From DATFXM01 sp035315885 (GTDB taxonomy: Bacteria; Acidobacteriota; Blastocatellia; UBA7656): a DNA stretch of 64,000 nucleotides. Positions 17,668-26,437 of this stretch are shown here, one piece after another. The stretch's first letter is position 1. Every line of letters begins with the position of its first letter. The DNA lies in contig DATFXM010000101.1 of assembly GCA_035315885.1 (NCBI GenBank), positions 62,001-126,000 of the forward strand, written 5' to 3'. The translations under genes and the position numbers were made by a program. Below the pieces are notes generated by a model. The model searched no databases. It was given only the letters and a program-made list of their open reading frames with translations, and had not been told where the DNA came from.

Positions 17668-17697
17668 TAGATGTCTACATATATAATTATCTACATA
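17668..17697 (-). promoter_or_regulatory. Candidate PadR operator/promoter
   Basis: An AT-rich stretch 42 bases ahead of padR contains the palindrome ATGTCTACAT (17671-17680) and a second half site ATCTACAT (17689-17696). It stands out from the GC-rich surroundings. ATGT/ACAT half sites are characteristic of PadR operators. Assignment is by motif and position only. Confidence 0.5.
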
Positions 17698-17743
17698 GCC
17701 GTGTCAAGCAGAATCTATGACGGGTCCTTTCTTATGCCTAGAA

Positions 17744-18560
17744 CCCCCGGTTCGAGGACTCACCGGGGGATAGCGTTCTGTCGCCCGCTACGCGGGCTCA
17801 GGTCTTTGTTGGCACTCTTCCCCCGGTTCGAGGACTCACCGGGGGCTACATTCTGTCGCCCGCTACGCGGGCTCGCTCCTTCCTTATGCCTAGAACCCCC
17901 GGTTCGGGGACTCACCGGGCGCTACATTCTGTCGCCCGCTACGCGGGCTCGTCCCTTCCTTATGCCTAGAACCCCCGGTTCGAGGACTCACCGGGGGCTA
18001 CATTCTGTCGCCCGCTACGCGGGCTCGTCCCTTCCTTATGCCTAGAACCCCGGTTCGAGGACTGACCGGGGGATAGCGTTCTGTCGCCCGCTTCGCGGGC
18101 TCAGGTCGTTGTTGGCACTCTTCCCCCGGTTCGAGGACTCACCGGGGGCTACATTCTGTCGCCCGCTACGCGGGCTCGTCCCTTCCTTATGCCTGGAACC
18201 CCCGGTTCGAGGACTCACCGGGGGATAGCGTTCTGTCGCCCGCTTCGCGGGCTCAGGTCTTTGTTGGCACTCTTCCCCCGGTTCGAGGACTCACCGGGGG
18301 CTGCATTCTGTCGCCCGCTACGCGGGCTCGTCCCTTCCTTATGCCTAGAACCCCCGGTTCGAGGACTCACCGGGGGATAGCGATCTGTCGCCCGCTACGC
18401 GGGCTCAGGTCTTTGTTGGCACTCTTCCCCCGGTTCGAGGACTCACCGGGGGATAGCGTTCTGTCGCCCGCTACGCGGGCTCAGGTCTTTGTTGCCACTC
18501 TTCCCCCGGTTCGAGGACTCACCGGGGGCTACATTCTGTCGCCCGCTTTGCGGGCTCGGC
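17744..18560. repeat. Tandem array of eleven 76-bp double-hairpin units
   Basis: Units start at 17744, 17820, 17896, 17972, 18048, 18123, 18199, 18275, 18351, 18427 and 18503, a period of 76 with one single-base loss. Each has hairpin 1, CCCCCGGT-TCGAGGACTC-ACCGGGGG (8-bp stem), and hairpin 2, GCCCGC-TAC-GCGGGC (6-bp stem). Two unit types occur. Type A has GATAGCG between hairpins and AGGTCTTTGTTGGCACTC after them; type B has GCTACAT and GTCCCTTCCTTATGCCTAG. The order is A B B B A B A B A A B, with the last unit lacking its tail. It is intergenic between divergent padR and the membrane protein gene at 18810. Confidence 0.95.
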
Positions 18561-18809
18561 GATTGCCCTGAAATCTGCATTGCGAAGTCCCTGATTTTCG
18601 TCTTGGGTGTCAGGGAGATTTCCTCAAAGCATCAGGGAATGGCGACCGTAGCTGTGGATTCCCCTTCGTTTCACTTAGAATGCGAGGCGAATCGAGTCAG
18701 GGCTAGTCGCTGCCCAGGCAGTCCGGTTGTGACAATGCTGTGTGGGCGTTTGTGTTGTTCACCCCATCTCACGACCCGGCAATTCAAACTGAAGGGACAG
18801 GAGAAACCG

Positions 18810-20093
18810 ATGATCAACCAGTATCCCGTGTCTGGAACTATCCAGCGTTTCCTCCGAGGCGCAGTTGTCGCGAGTCTCTTAATAATGATGAGCGGCACCG
18901 CGCTGGCGCAGGGTACTCCGCAAAAAGACGACAACCCGTTAAAAGACGTCACGATCACAGAGGTTTTCACAGCCACCCCGAAAGCTTCCGGTGAAGCCGC
19001 GAAGGCCGGCATCAACGACAGTATCCGTGTTCGACTCGAGAAGCTCGCCGAAGCAAAGGGAGTAGACAAGAACAAACTGGTTCTCTTTCTGGGCGGACTT
19101 CAGATCAAAGGCCTTTACGGGCAAGGCGTGGACACTGATTCCAACGTGCTCGAGTACAAACTGACGCGTGATGGCTCCTCTTCGGACGCGAAAGCAGCGT
19201 GGACGAATCTGTTGGGCAGTCCCACCGCTTACAGTAAGCCGGTCACCGTGAGCATCGGGATCGAGAACGGGCGACCCGTAGCCCCCACCGATCCGGAGCA
19301 CCCTCCAATGTTCACTCTGATTATCCTTCACAGGGGTTGGTTCTGGTTCACCACGCTCGCCTTCCTCGCCGTTTTAATCCTGTTTTGGTATCTGGCGAAG
19401 AATACGAACATCCTTCGAGATTCCGGTCCGCCCCAGCCGCCGGAGGGACAGAGCCGTCCTTACAGTCTTGGCCGCGTTCAGATGGCTTTCTGGTTCTTTC
19501 TAGTGGTCGGCTCGTTCATTTACCTCTATCTGATCGTCAATGACTACAACACGCTGACCGAGCAGGCATTGATCTTGATCGGGATTGGAACCGGCACGGC
19601 GCTCGGCTCCGCGGCCATCGACGCCAACAAGCGAAGCACCTCGGACAGTCAACTCATCGACCTGCAACCTGCGAAGGCCAAGCTCGAGGCAGAAATCGGC
19701 GACTTGCAGGCGAAGCAGAATCAGTTGCAGGCGAAAATAGCAGCGGCGCCCCCGGGGGCACCCGGCGACCAGACTGCGCTGAGTGCCGCCAATGTTGATC
19801 TGGCTACAAAACAGGCACAACTCGAAGAGACTAACAAGCAGATCAAAATCGCAAACGAGGGTCTAAGCAAACCGGTGTCGGAAGGTCTGCTCAGGGACCT
19901 CCTCACCGAAGCTAGCGGGATTAGCTTTCACCGGTTCCAGATGTTGATCTGGACGATTGTTTTGGGATTCTTGTTTGTCGTAGGGGTTTATAAGGCATTG
20001 GCGATGCCGTCGTTCAGCAACACGCTGCTCGCGTTGATGGGAATCAGCTCCGGAACTTATCTGGGCTTCAAGATTCCCGAGAAGCAGAGCTGA
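18810..20093 (+). CDS. Exported multi-pass membrane protein with coiled coil, unknown function
   Basis: A 427-residue protein starting MINQYPVSGTIQRFLRG with signal-like LLIMMSGTALAQ. ATG 18810 follows GGGACAGGAG; the longer frame from 18489 only reads through the repeat array. A soluble region (residues 35-170) is followed by transmembrane segments near 178-197, 228-248 and 255-275. A charged Gln/Lys/Glu coiled coil (KAKLEAEIGDLQAKQNQLQAK) spans about 285-350, and two more membrane segments close the protein, ending LLALMGISSGTYLGFKIPE. No family name is recognised with confidence. It resembles membrane scaffold or sensor proteins, and no enzyme motif is visible. Confidence 0.7.
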   Translation: MINQYPVSGTIQRFLRGAVVASLLIMMSGTALAQGTPQKDDNPLKDVTITEVFTATPKASGEAAKAGINDSIRVRLEKLAEAKGVDKNKLVLFLGGLQIKGLYGQGVDTDSNVLEYKLTRDGSSSDAKAAWTNLLGSPTAYSKPVTVSIGIENGRPVAPTDPEHPPMFTLIILHRGWFWFTTLAFLAVLILFWYLAKNTNILRDSGPPQPPEGQSRPYSLGRVQMAFWFFLVVGSFIYLYLIVNDYNTLTEQALILIGIGTGTALGSAAIDANKRSTSDSQLIDLQPAKAKLEAEIGDLQAKQNQLQAKIAAAPPGAPGDQTALSAANVDLATKQAQLEETNKQIKIANEGLSKPVSEGLLRDLLTEASGISFHRFQMLIWTIVLGFLFVVGVYKALAMPSFSNTLLALMGISSGTYLGFKIPEKQS

Positions 20094-20119
20094 CGTTATA
20101 GCCTGAGCCGCGCGGCGGT

Positions 20120-20190
20120 CGTTCTTCGGGCCAAGGCGCAAAGTCGTCAGGTGTACTTACATCACCCGGCGACTTTGCGCCCTTTGCGTC
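20120..20190. repeat. Intergenic hairpin after the membrane protein gene
   Basis: GGCGCAAAGTCG (20135-20146) is the exact reverse complement of CGACTTTGCGCC (20170-20181), with inner GGTG/CACC pairing. It starts about 40 bases after the stop at 20093 and could act as a transcription terminator. It lacks a T run and uses the CGCAAAG vocabulary of another dispersed repeat, so it may simply be a repeat copy. Confidence 0.55.
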
Positions 20191-20366
20191 ATTAGCTGAA
20201 GCGCAGACATTCGATCTTGCGCGTTGCCGATTCCCCTTGATAGTACTTGATAGTAACTGAGAGATTGTCCAATGACCGGGATCCACAGCTTTCGGAATGG
20301 GCCGGTCGTTGTGAAACTCTGTCGCCATTCAAAATCCTTGCAGAGAAGCTTCAAGAGGGAGAGAAC

Positions 20367-21881
20367 ATGTCAGTAACTGTTCCGACCGCCGATGAACTAA
20401 AACAAATCGCCGATGATATGGGTCTATCGCTGTCGGAAAGCGACGTGGCCTCGTTCATCGAGTTGATAAGGCCGAACGTAGACGCATACAACGTGATCGA
20501 CCATCTTCCCGATTACTTGCCGGCGGTCAAATACCCGAGGAGTCCCGGCTATCGACCGTCACCCGACGAAAACAAGCACAACGCCTGGTACTACAAGAGT
20601 CGCGTTGAGGGTGCCAGGGACGGGAGACTCAAAGGGAAAACAGTAGTCCTCAAGGATAACGTTATGCTTGCGGGTGTGCCGATGATGAACGGCGCGTCCA
20701 CTCTCGAAGGCTACACCCCGGATGTTGACGCTACTGTCGTGAACCGGATTCTGGATGCCGGTGGAGTGATAGTCGGCAAGGCGCACTGCGAATGTTACTG
20801 TTTGTCAGGTGGGAGTCATACTAACGCCACCGGGCCCGTTCACAATCCGCACAGAATGGGATACTCCGCTGGAGGCTCGTCTTCGGGAAGCGCGGTGTTG
20901 GTGTCGCTGGGCGAGGCGGACATGGCGATTGGAGGGGATCAAGGCGGCTCCATCCGCATACCATCTTCCTTTTGCGGCATCTACGGCATGAAGCCAACGC
21001 ACGGACTCGTACCCTATACCGGAATCATGCCAATCGAGATCTACATTGATCACACCGGACCGATGACCGCGACGGTCGAGGACAACGCTCTTCTGCTCGA
21101 GGTTATTGCAGGCCCGGACGGCTACGATTCGCGGCAATACTCACCCAGGTTGCACCCTTATTCGCAGATGCTAGAGGGCGGAGTCCGGCGAATGAAGATA
21201 GCGGTGTTGAAGGAGGGATTTGGTCTGCCGAAGTCAGAACCCGATGTGGACGAAAAGGTTCGCGGCGCAGCTCAACTCTTGGAGAAACTTGGGGCGGTAG
21301 TCAGTGAGGTTTCGATTCCCTGGCACTTATTAGCGGGGGCGATCTGGCTGCCGATCGGCGTGGAAGGGTTGACGCAAACGATGATGTGGGGAGATGGCTA
21401 CGGGCTGAGCCGTCCCGATCTCTACGTCACAAGTTTGATGGATTCTCATCGAGGTTGGCGCCGGCGCGCGAACGAGTTGTCGGAGACGACGAAGCTGTTC
21501 ACCATGCTGGGAACTTATATCAACAAGAAGTACGGAAGCCGGTACTATGGGAAATCTATGAACATCGCCCGGCAGTTGACTGCTTGCTACGATGCGATAC
21601 TGACTGACTATGATCTGGTGCTTATGCCGACGACGCCGATGAAGGCGCAACCGATGCCGAAGCCTGGGGCTTCACGGGAAGAGATCATAGAGCGCGCGCT
21701 TGAGATGATTCCAAACACGGCGCCGTTCGACATCACTCATCATCCGGCGATGGCGATCCCTTGCGGAATGAGCGATGGTCTTCCGGTCAGCATGATGCTT
21801 GTAGGAAGACACTACGACGAGCCGCATATCTACCGCGCCGCCCATGCGTTCGAGCAGTCGTACGACTGGAAGCAGATGTAA
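20367..21881 (+). CDS. Amidase signature family hydrolase
   Basis: A 504-residue amidase. The Ser-cisSer-Lys triad is visible as VVLKDNVMLAGVP (Lys, near residue 94), GYSAGGSSSGSAVL (near 168) and GGDQGGSIRIPSSFCGIYGMKPT (near 192). ATG 20367 follows AAGAGGGAGAGAAC, which excludes the 40-residue longer frame. The family hydrolyses carboxamides; substrate specificity cannot be read from the sequence. It stands alone, with no GatB or GatC neighbour, so it is unlikely to be the GatA subunit of the amidotransferase, especially as the genome has glnS. Confidence 0.9.
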   Translation: MSVTVPTADELKQIADDMGLSLSESDVASFIELIRPNVDAYNVIDHLPDYLPAVKYPRSPGYRPSPDENKHNAWYYKSRVEGARDGRLKGKTVVLKDNVMLAGVPMMNGASTLEGYTPDVDATVVNRILDAGGVIVGKAHCECYCLSGGSHTNATGPVHNPHRMGYSAGGSSSGSAVLVSLGEADMAIGGDQGGSIRIPSSFCGIYGMKPTHGLVPYTGIMPIEIYIDHTGPMTATVEDNALLLEVIAGPDGYDSRQYSPRLHPYSQMLEGGVRRMKIAVLKEGFGLPKSEPDVDEKVRGAAQLLEKLGAVVSEVSIPWHLLAGAIWLPIGVEGLTQTMMWGDGYGLSRPDLYVTSLMDSHRGWRRRANELSETTKLFTMLGTYINKKYGSRYYGKSMNIARQLTACYDAILTDYDLVLMPTTPMKAQPMPKPGASREEIIERALEMIPNTAPFDITHHPAMAIPCGMSDGLPVSMMLVGRHYDEPHIYRAAHAFEQSYDWKQM

Positions 21882-22168
21882 TCGGGAGAATCCTGAGAGC
21901 CGATCGATTGAGACGGTCGGTCACAGAATGTCGATCGATGCAGCAAGGTTTGAGCGGTTGTCCTAAATTGTTCTTGAGCGCGCGAGCAGGGGCTGTCCAC
22001 GATTTCTTATTGGCTAATCGCGGGACGACCCCAACTCACTTAGTCGCGCGAAATCAACTTGAGACACCGGCAAACGTTTGCCTAGAGCAGACAAAGCAGG
22101 TGATTCTATATAAAAAGCAGGTGACTCTTATATTGAAAGGAAGCGCGAATGGTTCGAAGGAGTAGCAA

Positions 22169-24775
22169 ATGAAGTACTGTCCCAGATGCCGGCAGGAATA
22201 TTATTTCAGCGAACGCATCTGTCCCGCAGATGGCAGTCCTTTGTCGCTCGAGGATCCCTACCACCTCGTCGGGCGAACCCTCGAAAAGTATCAGATTGAC
22301 GCGCTGGTCGGTATCGGAGGAATGGGAGCGGTCTACAGCGCCTATCAAATCGGAATAGGACGTCGTGTAGCGTTCAAGATCCTTCAGCCCAACATCGTGC
22401 TGAGCAGCAGTCACGTCGTGAAGCTCTTCGAGAGAGAAGCACAAATGGCCGGCCAGCTCAATCACGAGAACATTGCGATCATTTATGACGCGGGTCAGAC
22501 GGCAGATAACATCTGGTACATTGCGATGGAATGGCTTGATGGAAATACCCTCGCCGAAGAGCTTGGTTCATCAAGGGCATTCAGCATCTCTCGAACTGCC
22601 AACATCTTTAGACAGATCGCGTCGGCATTGGACACCGCTCACGGTTCGTACATTGTGCATCGCGACCTCAAACCTTCGAACATCATGCTCATCACTCGCG
22701 CGGACAGCCGAGAGTTGGTGAAGGTGCTGGACTTCGGTATTGGAAAAATAATCAGCGACACAGCCGGCTCGCCGGCTTCAAAGTCATGGGGTACACCGCA
22801 CTATGCGAGCCCCGAGCAGTTCCACACGGGTGTGAACATCGACCGGCGGTCTGACATTTATTCGCTCGGGATAATGCTCTACGAGGTTTTGTCGGGCGAG
22901 CTTCCGTTTCACGCATCTTCGGTAGAAGAGATGATGCATCTGCACTTGCACGTCTCGCCGACCCCGATCAGGCAACGCAATCCTGAAGTCCCAAAGTCGA
23001 TTGAACAGATGCTCGCGCGGATGCTCGCGAAGGATCCCAACGACCGTCCGCAGCGGGCAGGTGAGATCGCTGACCTTCTCCACTTAGTTGTCGAAACAAA
23101 CTACAGGCCGGCAATCGAACAAGACATCGATGCGGCGCCCGCGCTGTACACTCAGCCGACCCTCGAGATTGACTCCCAATTGTCACAGGGCACTTTCGAT
23201 TCCGCCGATGCACAACGAGGTCGGAACGGGAAAGAGGGGCTGACTGATCTGGAGCCTTTCGGCGAGGCAGATTGTGAGTCGGAGCTTAAAGTGATGGGGT
23301 CGAGCGAGTACAGCAAATACTACTTCGATCACACTCGATTCAATCGCGACGCGTTGAGCTCTAAGGTTTTTCTCATCATAGGCCGGCGCGGCGCGGGCAA
23401 GACTGCGCTGTCTCAGTTCTTTTCCTTTCAGCAACTGATCCCCAACGTAACGACGATTGAAGTTGATGAACCGGCGGCTTTTCAACAGCTAATGTCAAAG
23501 CTGGCGGAGAGCGCCGCCGAAACGCGCGAGATTGCCATTCCCAGGCTAGTCAAGATATGGGAGTTCGTTATCTGGTCGACGATATTCTGGCAGCTCAAGG
23601 ACAAAGACTCCAGGATCAAAGCCGCGTGCAGGTTCGCCGAACAATCGGACAAAGTGTCCGGGTTCATTCGGCATGTGCTCAAGGTTTTGGTCTCCAGGTT
23701 TGTCAGGCCGGACAACGGTCTCGCCGACGAGCTGGAAGATTTCATAAGCAACGACGCAATACAGACGGCGAAACGAGCGGTACTCGAAATCCTGAAGGAA
23801 GACAGGCTCATCATCGCGTTGGATACGATGGAGAACTATGCCGTAAGAGATGAATCGATGATGCGATCGATGGGAGCGCTGATTCAGTTTGCCTCGCGCT
23901 TCAACCGGGATTATGCGCGCAATGGCATCTACCTGAAGTGTTTCATGATGGCCGAGATCTTTCCTTACTTGAAGGAGGAGGTCTCGTTAAATCCGCTCAA
24001 GTTCATCCACGATGAAATATATCTGCAATGGCGCCCGAAAGACCTGATGAGGCTGATAAGCTGGCGCTACGATCGATACTTGAAAGAGAACAAGCTGATA
24101 ACCGGTGTGGTTGAGAAATTGGATTGGGACAACCATCGCGACGTACTCAATCAGAAGTGGGAGCCCTACTGGGGCAAGAAGCTTCGAACGAGACAGGGGC
24201 TAATCGAGGAAACTTTTCCGTTTGTCCTCAGACATACTCAGCTCCGCCCACGCCAGTTGATCGTCTTGTGTAACTCGATTGCAAGACACGCTCAAGAGGT
24301 GGAGACGTTCCCGATATTCGGGCCGGAAAGTGTTATCGAAGGCATTCAGCGGGCAGAGAAGCGATTGGCCGAAGAGGTTATGAACTCGTACAGCTCCGTG
24401 TATCCGGGTGCCGCTCGAATCGCCGAGGCGTTGTCCGGGCTGCCGCTGATATTCAAAGGAAATCAGCTCGACAAGAGAGCCCCGCAAACCGCTTCGCAAT
24501 GGCCTCCCGGCGAGTACTCCCCATACGCATTTCGGCAGTTTGTATCCGAGCTTGGGATTGTCGGGAGGGTAAGAAACGTAAGCGAACAGACCGGAATCGT
24601 GGAAGCGGACTTTGAGTACGCCGGAGAAAGCCGCATCTCATTGCTGGTGACCGACGAGTGCGTCATACATCCGATGTTTTATAAGAAGCTCAACATCCGG
24701 ATGACCAGAAACCTTTGCGTGTACCCCTTCCCCGACCACGAAGAGTTCAAATTTGAAGTGACTCATGCGTTGTGA
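22169..24775 (+). CDS. Ser/Thr protein kinase fused to a P-loop ATPase domain
   Basis: An 868-residue two-enzyme fusion. It starts with a short Cys ribbon (MKYCPRCRQEYYFSERICPADG). A full Hanks-type kinase domain follows (residues 35-310): GIGGMGAVY loop at 48-55, Lys 70, HRDLKPSN at 164-171, DFG at 188-190 and SPEQ in place of APE. After a linker with no membrane segment comes a second catalytic region with Walker A IIGRRGAGKTALS (405-412) and a Walker B-like RLIIALDTMENY near 546-557. This half resembles stand-alone P-loop ATPases of the cyanobacterial Sll1717 type. The last 150 residues are unassigned. It is probably a soluble signalling switch; inputs and targets are unknown. Confidence 0.85.
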   Translation: MKYCPRCRQEYYFSERICPADGSPLSLEDPYHLVGRTLEKYQIDALVGIGGMGAVYSAYQIGIGRRVAFKILQPNIVLSSSHVVKLFEREAQMAGQLNHENIAIIYDAGQTADNIWYIAMEWLDGNTLAEELGSSRAFSISRTANIFRQIASALDTAHGSYIVHRDLKPSNIMLITRADSRELVKVLDFGIGKIISDTAGSPASKSWGTPHYASPEQFHTGVNIDRRSDIYSLGIMLYEVLSGELPFHASSVEEMMHLHLHVSPTPIRQRNPEVPKSIEQMLARMLAKDPNDRPQRAGEIADLLHLVVETNYRPAIEQDIDAAPALYTQPTLEIDSQLSQGTFDSADAQRGRNGKEGLTDLEPFGEADCESELKVMGSSEYSKYYFDHTRFNRDALSSKVFLIIGRRGAGKTALSQFFSFQQLIPNVTTIEVDEPAAFQQLMSKLAESAAETREIAIPRLVKIWEFVIWSTIFWQLKDKDSRIKAACRFAEQSDKVSGFIRHVLKVLVSRFVRPDNGLADELEDFISNDAIQTAKRAVLEILKEDRLIIALDTMENYAVRDESMMRSMGALIQFASRFNRDYARNGIYLKCFMMAEIFPYLKEEVSLNPLKFIHDEIYLQWRPKDLMRLISWRYDRYLKENKLITGVVEKLDWDNHRDVLNQKWEPYWGKKLRTRQGLIEETFPFVLRHTQLRPRQLIVLCNSIARHAQEVETFPIFGPESVIEGIQRAEKRLAEEVMNSYSSVYPGAARIAEALSGLPLIFKGNQLDKRAPQTASQWPPGEYSPYAFRQFVSELGIVGRVRNVSEQTGIVEADFEYAGESRISLLVTDECVIHPMFYKKLNIRMTRNLCVYPFPDHEEFKFEVTHAL

Positions 24776-24840
24776 TTTTCAGACAGGTGGGTGTCGGCGC
24801 TGAGATAAGGCTTAGGCAACGACCGGCGTTCAAGATGCTT

Positions 24841-26037
24841 TCACCTGGGCTTGGACGACCCCGGTCCTCCGAAGTAGACGACGTTTGGCGCGTCTGACCT
24901 CGCAACCGCGATGTCGGCAAAGCCATCCCGATCAAGATCCGCAATAGCAAAGCCGTAGACCGTTCCCTTGTTGTCGCCAAACTGGACGGGCGTGAAGTTG
25001 CGGGCCGAGGTGTTGAAATAAATAGTAGATGGAGCTTCGACGTTGCCCACGATGACGTCCAACTTCCCATCGTGGTTCAGGTCGCTGAGGGCAAGTGCAT
25101 AAGGGGTTACTTTGCCGCTGCTGAGCTGGACGCCGGGTGAGAACGTGCCATCCTTCCGACCATAAAAGACAAACACTCCTCTACGTTCGTCGATGGCTAT
25201 GATGTCCAGACTCCCGTCGCCATCGAGATCGCCTGCTTCGGCCATCCGAATTGACGCGTCCGGAGGTCCGAACGGGACTCGCTTCAGGTTCGAATACCCA
25301 GCCTTAGCACTGTTGAGATACACGTAGCTCTGGCCGCCGTCGCGATTGGGAACCGCGAGATCGATCAGTCCGTCGTGGTTGAAGTCCGCAGAAGTGATCG
25401 TAGTCGCCGATTCGTGTGAGAACGGAATGCAGTCGGCGTCGAAACGTCCTTTCCCTTTGTTCAGACAGATGTAGCTTGCAGGGTTCTTGTCGTCGCGATT
25501 TGCCGCGACGATATCGGGCAGTCCGTCGCCGTCTAAATCAGCCACACAAGCGTTTCGAGTGGGCCAATCCGGCTTGCCGTAAGTCGAGCCGATGTTGAAG
25601 TGACCCTTCCCATCATTCAGGTAGATGACCTTCGGGTCCGGCGCGTCGTTGCTGAGCACAACATCCAAATCACCATCCCCATCGATGTCTACGAGGCGAC
25701 CGGAGTACGAGCGATACGGCGTCTGGCAGAGGTTGTAAGCGGTCGGAAAGTGTCCGCTGCCGTCACCCAGAAGAACGCGGCTGATCAGCGGCCAATGACG
25801 GCCCTTGACTAGCAGGATGTCCAGATTGCCGTCGCCGTTCAAATCTCCAATGCTGACGTTGGCTGATGTCTCGGCTGTCGTCTCGAGCAGGAGTGTTCGG
25901 TCAAAGCGTGGGAAGGCCTGAGAGTCGCCGAGCCCCAGTGAGTCGGTGGCCGCGCGATTGCGGGCGTGAGTACTCGTCGCTGAAGGCTGCGCAGTCATCA
26001 GAAGAATAGCACCGAGCAAAACCGTGATCCTGTTCAT
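24841..26037 (-). CDS. Exported FG-GAP/VCBS repeat protein
   Basis: A 398-residue protein with an N-terminal signal sequence (MNRITVLLGAILLMTAQPSA) and about seven repeats of the form DLNGDGNLDILLVKG, DIDGDGDLDVVLSND, DLDGDGLPDIVAANR, DFNHDGLIDLAVPNR. The DxNxDGxxD loops are calcium sites of an integrin-alpha-like beta-propeller. It is likely secreted or surface-bound and structural or adhesive; no catalytic motif is seen. ATG 26037 follows GGGAGGCGA. A perfect dyad lies 50 bases upstream. Confidence 0.85.
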   Translation of the reverse strand: MNRITVLLGAILLMTAQPSATSTHARNRAATDSLGLGDSQAFPRFDRTLLLETTAETSANVSIGDLNGDGNLDILLVKGRHWPLISRVLLGDGSGHFPTAYNLCQTPYRSYSGRLVDIDGDGDLDVVLSNDAPDPKVIYLNDGKGHFNIGSTYGKPDWPTRNACVADLDGDGLPDIVAANRDDKNPASYICLNKGKGRFDADCIPFSHESATTITSADFNHDGLIDLAVPNRDGGQSYVYLNSAKAGYSNLKRVPFGPPDASIRMAEAGDLDGDGSLDIIAIDERRGVFVFYGRKDGTFSPGVQLSSGKVTPYALALSDLNHDGKLDVIVGNVEAPSTIYFNTSARNFTPVQFGDNKGTVYGFAIADLDRDGFADIAVARSDAPNVVYFGGPGSSKPR

Positions 26038-26086
26038 TTCGCCTCCCGGGAAGTCTTATTGGGCCGCTGCTCTTTGACGCACATTC

Positions 26087-26110
26087 ATGTCTGAAAGATG
26101 TATCAGACAT
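26087..26110. promoter_or_regulatory. Perfect 8-8-8 dyad upstream of the FG-GAP gene
   Basis: ATGTCTGA (26087-26094) and TCAGACAT (26103-26110) are exact inverted repeats around an 8-base spacer. The site lies 50 bases ahead of the minus-strand ATG at 26037, a position suited to an operator. No adjacent regulator gene identifies its protein. Confidence 0.5.
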
Positions 26111-26242
26111 TTAATCGAAAAATTGAGCCCGTCGCAGAAACTTAATGCAAGAAGCTCATGTATTCCAACGAGGCAGAGGCATAACACGTATTGAAGCTGC
26201 GCCGGCCCTCGAGAACGTTGTGATATTTAAGTTACTTTTCAT

Positions 26243-26271
26243 TTGACAGTTGAGATTGTTCGTAATAAGAT
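26243..26271 (+). promoter_or_regulatory. Candidate sigma-70 promoter for the haloperoxidase gene
   Basis: A consensus -35 TTGACA (26243-26248) is followed after 17 bases by TAAGAT (26266-26271, four of six matches to TATAAT). It lies in an AT-rich patch about 170 bases ahead of the start at 26438. The rest of the 400-base gap holds no gene. Confidence 0.5.
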
Positions 26272-26437
26272 CGCGCGCGCCCGACAACGCGCGTTCAAGT
26301 CCCTACGGACCCCTCAAACCTGAACGTGCTCGCTAAAAACAAAAGCTTCGCAAGACTCGGTTAACGCCGACGTATTAGGCCCGATGCGGCGAAGTGTTGC
26401 TCAAATCCGACATTCTCACAAAGGAGAGGTTAAATCC

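Noticed and set aside
17744..18560. CRISPR array
   Set aside because: The whole 76-bp unit repeats, including the would-be spacers, which come in only two versions. No cas genes are nearby.
17671..18571. Several plus-strand ORFs with repeating PGSRTHRG and FCRPLRGL peptides
   Set aside because: They are translations of the 76-bp array. A 76-base period is not a multiple of three, so the peptide shifts frame with each unit, and no ribosome binding site is present.
20367..21881. GatA subunit of the tRNA amidotransferase
   Set aside because: No gatB or gatC nearby, and the protein has an N-terminal region unlike GatA; called a general amidase.
22169..24775. Kinase-ATPase fusion as part of a phage-defence island
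   Set aside because: Neighbours are an amidase and an FG-GAP protein; no nuclease, restriction, toxin or mobile genes accompany it, so only an architectural hint remains.
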